Assembly (NCBI GenBank): GCA_022866195.1
Contig: JALHUF010000034.1
Location: forward strand, 1-5,861
Reading direction: 5' to 3'
Source: Terriglobia bacterium
Lineage (GTDB): Bacteria; Acidobacteriota; Terriglobia; UBA7540
Length of the DNA: 5,861 nucleotides
How positions within the stretch are numbered: the first letter of the stretch is position 1; every line of letters begins with the position of its first letter. Position numbers and translations under genes: made by a program. A model generated the notes under the pieces. That model was not told the DNA's origin. It made no database searches and worked only from the letters and a program-made list of their open reading frames with translations. Of the stretch, positions 1-5,861 are shown in pieces.

Positions 1-78
1 AACCGGTTGCTCACTCCCACGGAAACAAGCGTTGGCGGTATTACGCACTTAACCCTTCCCTCCTGTTGCCCCCTCAAC

Positions 79-84
79 TAGAAT
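79..84 (+). promoter_or_regulatory. Possible -10 box for the GH2 gene
   Basis: TAGAAT at 79-84 matches the sigma70 -10 consensus at 5 of 6 positions and lies about 45 bases before the start codon. The hexamer at the expected -35 position (TTCCCT, 56-61, spacer 17) matches only 3 of 6. The promoter is therefore weak or activator-dependent if real; a chance match is quite possible. Confidence 0.28.
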
Positions 85-120
85 CCCCCGTGCTGCTGTA
101 TCTTGCTTCCGTGTCCCCGC

Positions 121-129
121 GAGGTGATC
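121..129 (+). promoter_or_regulatory. Ribosome binding site of the GH2 gene
   Basis: GAGGTGATC is a 9-base perfect complement to the 3' end of bacterial 16S rRNA. Its GAGG core ends 6 bases before the ATG at 131. This fixes the start codon of the GH2 gene and agrees with the signal peptide that begins there. Confidence 0.85.
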
Positions 130-130
130 T

Positions 131-2299
131 ATGTCTGTGAAACCTTATGTACGCGCGATAAGCAGAGCGCTCCTGGCCTGGACGTTTCTGCTGGTCTTCG
201 CGCTCCCGCGCGCGCAGGCTTCCACGCGGATCGATCTGAACGGCGAATGGCAATTCAAGACCGACCCCACGCAGCAAGGCCAGCAGCAGGGCTGGCCAAG
301 CCAGATGCCTGCGGGCACCGAAACGGTCCGCGTGCCGCACACCTGGAACATCGGCAAGTACGAGGACTTCGAGGGCACGGCGTGGTACTTCAAAACGTTC
401 ACGGTCCCCGATGAATTGCGGGACAAGCACATCGAGGTTCATTTCGGCGCGACGTTCTACAAGTCCCGCGTCTGGCTGAACGGCGCGGAACTCGGCAGGC
501 ACGAAGGCGGACACACGGCATATTCCTTTGACGCCACTCCGCATCTGCAACGGCTCAATTATCTGGCCGTCGAAATCAACAACCAGCCCACCCTGCAATC
601 GATTCCGGGCTGGGCGATGAAGGGCCGCGCCGGCAAGAACATCTGGTACGACTGGTGGCACTACGGGGGAATCGTGCGCGATGTTTGGCTGACGGTGAAC
701 GACGCCGCGCTGGTGCGCCGCCAACAAATCCGCGTGAAGCTCGAAGGCAGCACAGCCAGCGTCACCGACCGCGTTTTTCTGGAAAGCTTCGCGAAGAAGC
801 CTTTGCCCGCCAAGGTGGTGTTAAAGGCCTGGCCACCGGAAGGAAGTCCCGCAGCCGCGACTGCCGAGCAGACTCTGACGCTGAAGCCCGGAGCCCAGGA
901 GGTCACGCTCACGCTGCGCCTGGATCCGGTCCAACTCTGGCACTTTGACGATCCCAAGGTCTACCGGATGGAGGTCGGACTCTTCGACGCCCGCGATAAC
1001 CAACTTGATTCGCTCACCGACAATTTCGGGGCGCGTACGGTCGAGATTCGCGACCGGCGCCTCTACCTGAACGGGGAGCTCGTGCGCCTGACCGGCCTGA
1101 CGCGCCATGAAGAATCGCCCTGGGAAGGGCTGGCCGAGACCCCCGGCACCATGCGTCGCGACTACGACGAGATGAAGAAATTGCAGGCCACTCTGACCCG
1201 ACCGGTCCACTACCCGCAGCACCCCGCCATTCTCGACTACTGCGACCGCCACGGCATCTTACTGATTCCGGAAATTCCCATGTGGCAGTTCAGCGAACAG
1301 CAGATGTCGGACCCCCAAGTCATCCAGCTCGCCCAGCAGATGATGCGGGAAATGATCGAGCAGGCTTACAACCACCCGAGCATCTTTGCCTGGAGCGTGT
1401 GCAACGAGAGCGCCACCGACACGCCCGGCGGCCGCGCCTACTTCAAGGCGATGTATGACTTCATCAAACAACTGGACCCCACACGCTACGTCAGCTACGC
1501 CGACGACCGCATCGCCTTCGTTGACAATCCTGCGGACAACGCAGCTAGCCTCGCCGACTTCATCATGTGGAACGAGTACTTCGGCACCTGGCACGGGCCC
1601 GCGGAGCTGTTGCCCGCGGTCATGGAGCGCATCAAGCGCGGCTATCCCGACAAGATGGTCATCATTTCGGAGATGGGGGCGGTGGGAGTCTTCGCGCCGA
1701 ACAGCAGGGCTGCGGACAGGCTCCGCGCGCGCATCTTTCGCGAGCAGATGGCCGCGTTCGGCAAGCAAGACTGGATTGCCGGGGTCATCATGTGGTGCTA
1801 CCAGGATTACCGCTCGCACCGCAACCTCTGGCCGGGCCAAACCGCAGGATACGTGGACCACGGCGTGGTGGACGAGAACCGCCAGCGGCGACCTTCCTTC
1901 CAGGTGTGGCAGGAGGAAAACGCTCCGGCGCACCTGAGCGTGGAATGGCAATATAACCCGGCGCGCCAGCCCGTAGGCTTCCGCGCCCGCCTCGAACGCC
2001 GAGGGCCGGACGAGATTCCCTCGTACATTCTGCGGAATTATCGCGTGGAATGGGAGCTGCGCGACGACGATAACGCGAAGCTCGCGGGCGGCGAAAAGAG
2101 CCTGCCCGAAATCGGCCCACCACAATCCCTCGAGGCAACCTGGCAACCGGCGAACACGAAGTCACTTCGACTGCGACTGCGCGTTTATCGGCCCACGGGG
2201 TTCGTGGCGGGGGAAAAGGTGCTGGATTGGTGGGAGCCCCGCAGCGGCGGGTTGGAGATCGAGCAAATGAAGCGCGAGGGAAAGGCTGTACCACAGTAA
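131..2299 (+). CDS. Secreted glycoside hydrolase family 2 enzyme (beta-glycosidase, substrate unknown)
   Basis: A complete 722-residue retaining beta-glycosidase of family GH2, exported by Sec and cleaving a terminal beta-linked sugar. Residues 1-30 form a signal peptide: basic K4, R8 and R12, hydrophobic 14-25, cleavage likely after AQA (28-30). Next come a jelly-roll sugar-binding domain (about 32-190, with the VPHTWN and VWLNG motifs), an immunoglobulin-like sandwich (about 190-302), the catalytic TIM barrel (about 303-595) and a C-terminal beta-rich extension. Barrel landmarks are LYLNG at 311-315, R357-HY at 360-361 (the family's RxSHYP-like motif) and EIPMW at 381-385. The acid/base is E426 in WSVCNES and the nucleophile is E514 in ISEMGA, 88 residues apart as expected. 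The layout is closer to beta-glucuronidases than to long LacZ enzymes, but the NxK uronate-binding motif of glucuronidases is replaced by VDH around residues 575-577. A neutral sugar such as galactose is therefore more likely. It is transcribed towards the GH31 gene. Confidence 0.93.
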   Translation: MSVKPYVRAISRALLAWTFLLVFALPRAQASTRIDLNGEWQFKTDPTQQGQQQGWPSQMPAGTETVRVPHTWNIGKYEDFEGTAWYFKTFTVPDELRDKHIEVHFGATFYKSRVWLNGAELGRHEGGHTAYSFDATPHLQRLNYLAVEINNQPTLQSIPGWAMKGRAGKNIWYDWWHYGGIVRDVWLTVNDAALVRRQQIRVKLEGSTASVTDRVFLESFAKKPLPAKVVLKAWPPEGSPAAATAEQTLTLKPGAQEVTLTLRLDPVQLWHFDDPKVYRMEVGLFDARDNQLDSLTDNFGARTVEIRDRRLYLNGELVRLTGLTRHEESPWEGLAETPGTMRRDYDEMKKLQATLTRPVHYPQHPAILDYCDRHGILLIPEIPMWQFSEQQMSDPQVIQLAQQMMREMIEQAYNHPSIFAWSVCNESATDTPGGRAYFKAMYDFIKQLDPTRYVSYADDRIAFVDNPADNAASLADFIMWNEYFGTWHGPAELLPAVMERIKRGYPDKMVIISEMGAVGVFAPNSRAADRLRARIFREQMAAFGKQDWIAGVIMWCYQDYRSHRNLWPGQTAGYVDHGVVDENRQRRPSFQVWQEENAPAHLSVEWQYNPARQPVGFRARLERRGPDEIPSYILRNYRVEWELRDDDNAKLAGGEKSLPEIGPPQSLEATWQPANTKSLRLRLRVYRPTGFVAGEKVLDWWEPRSGGLEIEQMKREGKAVPQ

Positions 2300-2321
2300 G
2301 CGGTACGGGAAGCAGTGGCAG

Positions 2322-2481
2322 GCCGGCAGAGTGTGTGTGACAACTGGGTCTTACCCGCTGTAGCGGGCCTGGGGGCCTGCCCCGACGCTTTCGGTCGGGG
2401 AGCGCCGAAGCGCCTGATAATCAAAGACGGCGATCACAGACCGCCGGTACAACACAGCGTCTGCTCACACACTCGGCAGGC
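2322..2481. repeat. Candidate palindromic intergenic element with four hairpins
   Basis: Imperfect inverted arms frame this block: GAGTGTGTG at 2329-2337 recurs as its exact reverse complement at 2466-2474, and both are bordered outward by a GCC/GGC-type sequence. Inside lie four inverted repeats in series. They are CCCGCT/AGCGGG (2354-2359/2362-2367), CCCCGAC/GTCGGGG (2380-2386/2394-2400), GCGC/GCGC (2402-2405/2410-2413) and CGGCG/CGCCG (2428-2432/2442-2446). An odd palindrome TGATAATCA sits at 2415-2423. Such crowded palindromes between genes are typical of REP-like or MITE-like dispersed repeats, but only one copy is visible here, so the repeat status is inferred. No transposase and no clear target-site duplication are seen. 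Confidence 0.4.
2354..2413. terminator. Possible bidirectional transcription end (stable hairpins, no T-tract)
   Basis: Three GC-rich hairpins lie back to back between the converging GH2 and GH31 genes. The strongest has a 7-bp stem (2380-2386 with 2394-2400). On the minus strand the neighbouring hairpin (2402-2413) closes on a C(TTCG)G tetraloop, an exceptionally stable RNA loop. Neither strand shows the run of Ts expected of a classical intrinsic terminator. The hairpins may instead protect 3' ends, or act with Rho. Function is inferred from position and structure only. Confidence 0.3.
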
Positions 2482-2533
2482 TTGTCGGGCAAGGTCTCAA
2501 TCGCCGGTTCTCTTCCCACGCCCGTGCACAGAG

Positions 2534-4969
2534 TCACTCGGCGCGGACGATGATTCCCTCCTCAGGCAGCCGCGGGAGTAGCACAGTGAGGGTTTTCCGG
2601 GCTTCATCCCAGGTGGCCGCGGTCGCACCAGGCGAGAGTTTTGCTCGCCGCGCTTCCTGCACCCTGACCCTCCTGCCTGCCACGGTGGCAGTCTGCGGCC
2701 TCTTCGCCAGAAGGTGGACCTCCAGAGTGTGTTTGCGATCGCGCTGGCCGTCGGCCTTGATGCGAATCTCGAGCCCTTCGCCCCCGGTCACGGTAAGCTC
2801 CGTCCGCACGGCAATTCCCTTCTTGTAGTCCTGCGTCAGCCCATCGTCCTCATAAAGCACGAAGCGCCGGGTCTCGGTCGAAGGGTAAATCCGCCAAGTC
2901 AGTTCGGGATACGGGTGGTCAACGAGCGTCAAAAGGGGATCTTGATAGGGCACAATCGCCCCGCGGCGCACGAGCAGCGGCAGAACGTCCAGCGGCGCGT
3001 CATAGGTGATCTTCCGGCCCCCGGGATAGACGCGGTCCGACCAGAAATCCACCCACTCGGCCCCGGCGGGAAGATAGACCTCGCGCGCGAAGGTGTCCTT
3101 AGCCATAACGGGGGCGACGAGCAGATCCTTGCCCACCAGATATTCGTCCTCGACGCCCCAGCTTTGTGCGTCCTCGGGGAACTCAAACAGCAGAGGGCGC
3201 ACCATCGGCGTGCCCGCCGCGTGGGCTTCCGCCGCCAGAGTATACAAATAGGGGACCAGACTGTGCCGCAACTGAAGATACTTACGGAAGTTCTGCAGAC
3301 ACTCCTCGCCGTAAACCCAGGGGCGACGGTCGAGCTTGCCCGCGTAAGTGTTGGAGGAGACGTTCGACGGAATGTACGTGAACAGCATGAGCATCGGATG
3401 GAGCGCCTGCGACTGGGTGAATCGCGTGTAACTTTGGGTATCCAGTTCGCCAAAGAGCCCCGCCAGATCCGTCCGCAGGAGCGGCATACCGGAGAGGCCC
3501 GAGGACAGCACCGCGCGAGTCACCTTTTGCAGGTTGCGGTAGTCTGTGTCCTGGTCACCAGCAAAGAAGGTCCCGTATTTTTGGGAGCCGGCGAACCCCG
3601 AGCGCGAGCAGATGAATCCTCGCAGGCTGGAGAATTTTTCCATCTCTTCGAACATGCCCCGCGCATAAAGCAGACCATAGTAATTGTGCAACTCCCCGCC
3701 GCTCACACCGTCAAAGTCAAGAGCCTTCTCCCGCGTGAACTCGCCGTCGTCAGTGACGAAAAAACTGACACCCATTTTCACCAGAGGTTCATGGAGTTGC
3801 CACCACCAGCGCCCCGCCTCTGGATTTGAAAAATCGATCTGCCCGGAGTAGGTGGGCGTGTGCCACCAAGCGCTCACAGGGTCGCAGAAAAGCTTTCGTG
3901 CAAGTGCCGACGCGTAGAGCGGGCACTCGGCGTTGACGAAAGGAGTCTCGATCAAGGCCAGTTGGCGGTGATGATGGCGGAACCAGGCAGCCAGGTCCTC
4001 AGGATGCGGCGTGGTGGCAGAACTGAATGTGAAATCGAAAAAGGTGTTGGCCCATTCATAATCGAGATAGAAGTTGTCCCAGGGGAGTTGGTGCTCGATG
4101 AATTCCTGCCCGATGCGAGGAATTCGCTCCTGATCCTCGTAAGGGAAATCGCCCAGCCAGAGCCCCAGCGCATAGCGCGGCGGCAACGGCGGGCAGCCGG
4201 TCAAGTAGACGTAGTTCAACAGGATTTCGCGCGGCGAGGGTCCGTAGATGAAGAAGAAATCGCCATTCGGCCCCGGTGATTCAAAGGAGAGTTCGTCCGG
4301 CACCTCGCTGCCAAAACGGAATCTTGTCTGCCAAGTGTTGTTGTAGAAGATGCCGTACCCACGGCTGCTCAGAAAGAATGGAATGCTGTAATAGTTGTAA
4401 TCCTGCGGCTGGTTGATAGCATCAACGTTGTGGAGAGTGATTTCCCGGCCGCGATGGTTGAAGCTATGGAATCGCTCTCCCAGCCCGTAGAACTGCTCGT
4501 CCGCAGCGATTTCGAAGCGCGCCATGTTGTAGTCGGAGTGAAGGCCACCGACCAGCAACGGCTTGACAATGCGGGTGAGAGGGCGACCGTCCACCCCCTG
4601 GAAGATGAACTGCAAGGGATCGCTCCTCTGGATGGTCACTTGCAGCCGGCCGCTTTTCATCGCCACGTGGGACGGTGTCTCCTCAAAATCAAACGGGATC
4701 GCCGCCTGGTGTTTGTTGCCGTCAAATACCGCCCGGGCCGAGGGCCGGTCCTCGAACCGCCGATACTGGTCTACGAAGACCCGCACTATCGAGTCGCTCA
4801 CGAAGTTGATGCGCACTGAAGCCCGCTGGGCATGGAAGATGACGAAGTCGCCGCGCCGCTCAATGCTTTTGAGCTTCCCGATTGCTTGGGGAGGAAGAAA
4901 AGGCTCCCCACCCTGCGCTGCACCTACCAGCAGTCCGCTGAGAAAGAGGCAAAATGCCAGCGGTCTCAT
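2534..4969 (-). CDS. Secreted glycoside hydrolase family 31 enzyme (alpha-xylosidase/alpha-glucosidase type)
   Basis: A complete 811-residue retaining alpha-glycosidase of family GH31, removing a terminal alpha-linked sugar outside the cytoplasm. Residues 1-20 are a short signal peptide, with cleavage likely after AQG (18-20). An N-terminal beta-sandwich follows (about 22-255) with YGLGERF at 161-167 and IPFFLSSRGYGIF at 196-208. The catalytic barrel starts near PPRYALG (263-269) and carries LDYEW at 302-306. The nucleophile is D407 in TDDGE (406-410). The acid/base is D472 in AGDQD, following SRSGFAGSQKYG (455-466). The 65-residue spacing matches that of E. coli YicI (D416/D482). C-terminal beta-sandwiches fill about 600-811 and include the family-typical YLVGKDLLVAPV (610-621). 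The DxGE nucleophile motif places it with the alpha-xylosidase-like branch rather than the DMNE alpha-glucosidases. However, the Lys before TD in YicI is V405 here, so xylose specificity is unproven. It converges on the GH2 gene and diverges from the GH78-like gene. Confidence 0.93.
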   Translation of the reverse strand: MRPLAFCLFLSGLLVGAAQGGEPFLPPQAIGKLKSIERRGDFVIFHAQRASVRINFVSDSIVRVFVDQYRRFEDRPSARAVFDGNKHQAAIPFDFEETPSHVAMKSGRLQVTIQRSDPLQFIFQGVDGRPLTRIVKPLLVGGLHSDYNMARFEIAADEQFYGLGERFHSFNHRGREITLHNVDAINQPQDYNYYSIPFFLSSRGYGIFYNNTWQTRFRFGSEVPDELSFESPGPNGDFFFIYGPSPREILLNYVYLTGCPPLPPRYALGLWLGDFPYEDQERIPRIGQEFIEHQLPWDNFYLDYEWANTFFDFTFSSATTPHPEDLAAWFRHHHRQLALIETPFVNAECPLYASALARKLFCDPVSAWWHTPTYSGQIDFSNPEAGRWWWQLHEPLVKMGVSFFVTDDGEFTREKALDFDGVSGGELHNYYGLLYARGMFEEMEKFSSLRGFICSRSGFAGSQKYGTFFAGDQDTDYRNLQKVTRAVLSSGLSGMPLLRTDLAGLFGELDTQSYTRFTQSQALHPMLMLFTYIPSNVSSNTYAGKLDRRPWVYGEECLQNFRKYLQLRHSLVPYLYTLAAEAHAAGTPMVRPLLFEFPEDAQSWGVEDEYLVGKDLLVAPVMAKDTFAREVYLPAGAEWVDFWSDRVYPGGRKITYDAPLDVLPLLVRRGAIVPYQDPLLTLVDHPYPELTWRIYPSTETRRFVLYEDDGLTQDYKKGIAVRTELTVTGGEGLEIRIKADGQRDRKHTLEVHLLAKRPQTATVAGRRVRVQEARRAKLSPGATAATWDEARKTLTVLLPRLPEEGIIVRAE

Positions 4970-4974
4970 GGCCG

Positions 4975-4981
4975 TCCCTCC
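4975..4981 (-). promoter_or_regulatory. Ribosome binding site of the GH31 gene
   Basis: Read on the minus strand this is GGAGGGA, five bases before the ATG at 4969-4967. It is a good Shine-Dalgarno match at normal spacing and supports this start, which also yields an intact signal peptide. Confidence 0.8.
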
Positions 4982-5102
4982 GTGCGCAATTTACCACCAC
5001 CTTCCCGTAGGAGTCCAAATAATGAGGCCAGAGATGGCATCCCGGGCCCCAACCGCTGCGCCCTTTTGTCTGCTGCACAGCTTGCCACAAACTGGGCGTT
5101 CA

Positions 5103-5130
5103 TTGACTTGGCTCCGCGAACTCATATACT
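5103..5130 (+). promoter_or_regulatory. Sigma70-type promoter of the GH78-like gene
   Basis: TTGACT (5103-5108) and TATACT (5125-5130) each match the -35 and -10 consensus at 5 of 6 positions, with a 16-base spacer. Transcription should start near 5136-5138, giving a leader of about 75 bases before the ATG at 5214. This is the best promoter match I found in the window. Confidence 0.65.
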
Positions 5131-5137
5131 GGGCCCA
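5130..5137. promoter_or_regulatory. Palindrome over the predicted start site, possible operator
   Basis: TGGGCCCA is a perfect 8-base palindrome that overlaps the last base of the -10 box and the expected transcription start. A repressor bound here would block the promoter. It is short, so chance is a real alternative, and no regulator gene is present in the window. Confidence 0.22.
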
Positions 5138-5200
5138 AGCAACAGTCGAATGTGGACCACTCACCATGCCCTCAGCACTGGATCACCCCAGCGAGGAGGG

Positions 5201-5206
5201 AGGAGG
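5201..5206 (+). promoter_or_regulatory. Ribosome binding site of the GH78-like gene
   Basis: AGGAGG, a perfect Shine-Dalgarno core, ends 7 bases before the ATG at 5214. It decides between this start and an in-frame ATG 16 codons upstream at 5166, which lacks a good ribosome binding site and would place a hydrophilic stretch ahead of the signal peptide. Confidence 0.82.
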
Positions 5207-5213
5207 ATCTGCG

Positions 5214-5861
5214 ATGCGAACGAAGAGCTGCTTGTCTCTAGCAATCCTTGCCCTGCTCGTTGCCCTCTATGCATTGCCCGCTTCGGCGCAGGAATTCGCT
5301 CACGTGCTGCCTCCGTCTCTGGCCAGGCCCCAAGGGATCAACGCGGCGCTGCTCCACCAATCCTGGAAGGCGCAATGGGTTTCGCACCCCGACGGACCCC
5401 GCCGGGAATTCGGCGTGTTCCATTTCCGCAAGACTTTCTCGCTGGATCGGGTACCCCAGCGCTTTGTCATCCACGTGAGCGGGGACAATCGCTATGAGCT
5501 TTTCGTAAATGGCACGCGCGTCCTGACTGGCCCCGCGCGCGGTGATTTGTACCACTGGCGCTACGAGACGACGGATATCGCCTCGCACCTGCGTGCGGGC
5601 AAGAACGTCCTTGCCGCAGTGGTCTGGAATTTCGCCGAACTTGCACCCCTGGCCCAGATGACCAACGAGACCGGCCTCGTCGTGCAGGGAGACGGCGATG
5701 CAGAAGCCGTGGTGAACACAGGCGAATCCTGGAGATGTTATCGGAGTCAGGCCGTCGAGATGATTCCCTGGGACTGGCGCAAGGTGGACGGATACTTCGT
5801 GGTCGGACCGGGCGAGAGTGTGGATGGCTCAAAGGTCCCCTGGGGCTGGGAAGCGCGGGAC
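5214..5861 (+). CDS. Secreted alpha-L-rhamnosidase-like (GH78-type) protein, N-terminal part, cut by window end
   Basis: The frame is open from ATG 5214 to the last base, giving 216 residues of a longer protein. Residues 1-25 are a clear signal peptide: R2 and K4, hydrophobic 7-21, cleavage after ASA (23-25). Residues about 45-165 resemble the N-terminal beta-sandwich of bacterial alpha-L-rhamnosidases: WKAQWVSHP (51-59), FRKTFSL (71-77), DNRYELFVNG (91-100), GPARGDLYHWRYETTDIA (106-123), then LRAGKNVLAAVVWNF (126-140). Full family members usually run to several hundred more residues, with an (alpha/alpha)6-barrel that hydrolyses terminal alpha-L-rhamnose by inversion. That catalytic part lies beyond the window, so neither activity nor intactness can be confirmed. 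The start was chosen for its AGGAGG site and signal peptide. The gene has its own promoter and diverges from the GH31 gene, suggesting a shared glycan-degrading role. Confidence 0.82.
   Translation, partial: MRTKSCLSLAILALLVALYALPASAQEFAHVLPPSLARPQGINAALLHQSWKAQWVSHPDGPRREFGVFHFRKTFSLDRVPQRFVIHVSGDNRYELFVNGTRVLTGPARGDLYHWRYETTDIASHLRAGKNVLAAVVWNFAELAPLAQMTNETGLVVQGDGDAEAVVNTGESWRCYRSQAVEMIPWDWRKVDGYFVVGPGESVDGSKVPWGWEARD

Larger units (their letters stand above)
1..130. other. Leader region upstream of the GH2 gene, no callable gene
   Basis: No gene can be supported here. All three forward frames are open at the left edge: one stops at 50-52 (TAA), one at 79-81 (TAG) and one runs to a TGA just inside the GH2 gene. 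Any of them could be the tail of an upstream gene, but the fragments are too short to recognise. The only other content is a possible promoter and the ribosome binding site of the GH2 gene, listed separately. Confidence 0.5.
2300..2533. other. Convergent intergenic spacer rich in hairpins
   Basis: This 234-base gap separates the 3' ends of two convergent hydrolase genes. It contains a run of GC-rich inverted repeats between about 2322 and 2481, described separately. I see no convincing gene here. The short open frames crossing it have no recognisable product and pass through the hairpins or into the flanking genes on either strand. Confidence 0.75.
4970..5213. other. Divergent intergenic region between GH31 and GH78-like genes
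   Basis: This 244-base gap must hold the promoters of both divergent genes. The rightward promoter is clear (5103-5130). For the leftward GH31 gene I found no pair of hexamers good enough to call; a CATTAT on the minus strand has no partner at proper spacing. GGGCCC occurs twice (5044-5049 and 5131-5136). No RNA gene or extra reading frame is convincing. Confidence 0.65.

Noticed and set aside
3..139. Left-edge open frame containing GNKRWRYYA, faintly like the KRYRYY motif of serine recombinases
   Set aside because: Only one short motif resembles the family. The frame runs past the GH2 ribosome binding site and two other frames are equally open, so there is no support for a recombinase tail.
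1259..2146. 295-codon open frame on the minus strand inside the GH2 gene
   Set aside because: It lies wholly antisense to a gene with intact catalytic motifs. Its translation is rich in Arg, Val, His and Ala with no recognisable domain, as expected of an antisense frame in GC-rich coding DNA.
2346..2356. GGGT/ACCC mini-hairpin with a three-base loop
   Set aside because: Only four base pairs, and it competes with the stronger CCCGCT/AGCGGG pairing that uses the same bases.
2315..2581. 88-codon plus-strand frame across the convergent spacer
   Set aside because: It starts at GTG with no ribosome binding site, runs through four hairpins and into the 3' end of the GH31 gene, and has no recognisable product. 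It is more likely a by-product of the palindromic element.
2714..3829. 371-codon open frame on the plus strand opposite the GH31 gene
   Set aside because: Fully antisense to the GH31 coding sequence, with no domain, no ribosome binding site that stands out and biased antisense composition. Length alone is explained by the high GC content.
5152..5160. GTGGACCAC odd palindrome in the leader of the GH78-like gene
   Set aside because: Too short and unextended on both sides; no partner copy near the promoter, so it cannot be separated from chance.
4832..5497. 221-codon plus-strand frame crossing the GH31 start, the divergent promoter and the GH78-like start
   Set aside because: It overlaps the GH31 signal peptide region antisense and the GH78-like gene in another frame, covers both genes' control regions, and its product resembles nothing.
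1..5861. CRISPR array, tRNA, rRNA, riboswitch, insertion sequence or toxin-antitoxin pair
   Set aside because: Looked for on both strands. There are no regularly spaced direct repeats, no cloverleaf or rRNA signatures, no transposase, and no small paired genes. Almost all of the window is accounted for by three hydrolase genes.

Overview
The window is a stretch of accessory carbohydrate-degradation DNA from a GC-rich bacterium (roughly 60% G+C by eye). It carries three secreted glycoside hydrolase genes and little else. Each gene has a Shine-Dalgarno sequence and each protein begins with a Sec-type signal peptide. The style, with scattered secreted CAZymes, short palindrome-rich spacers and no transporter, fits a soil or sediment polysaccharide degrader such as an Acidobacteriota or Verrucomicrobiota member. 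That assignment is inference; no taxonomic marker is present.

Layout: (1) 1-130, a leader with no callable gene and a tentative promoter. (2) 131-2299 (+), a complete secreted family 2 glycoside hydrolase with both catalytic glutamates. (3) 2300-2533, a convergent intergenic spacer holding at least four GC-rich hairpins between imperfect inverted arms, possibly a dispersed palindromic element. (4) 2534-4969 (-), a complete secreted family 31 glycoside hydrolase of the alpha-xylosidase/alpha-glucosidase type. (5) 4970-5213, a divergent intergenic region with a near-consensus sigma70 promoter facing right. (6) 5214-5861 (+), the first 216 codons of a secreted protein with an alpha-L-rhamnosidase (GH78-like) N-terminal domain, cut by the window edge.

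Together the three enzymes would remove a beta-linked sugar (GH2), an alpha-linked xylose or glucose-like sugar (GH31) and probably alpha-L-rhamnose (GH78-like) from a branched plant or microbial glycan outside the cytoplasm. Xyloglucan, rhamnogalacturonan or plant glycosides are reasonable guesses, but the sequence does not fix the substrate. The genes alternate in orientation (+, -, +), so they are separate transcription units rather than one operon.

I found no evidence of a previously undescribed system, defence island, CRISPR array, RNA gene or insertion sequence. The points most worth checking are the convergent palindromic spacer, the promoter with a palindrome over its expected start site, and the departures from the well-studied active-site motifs in the GH2 and GH31 enzymes.
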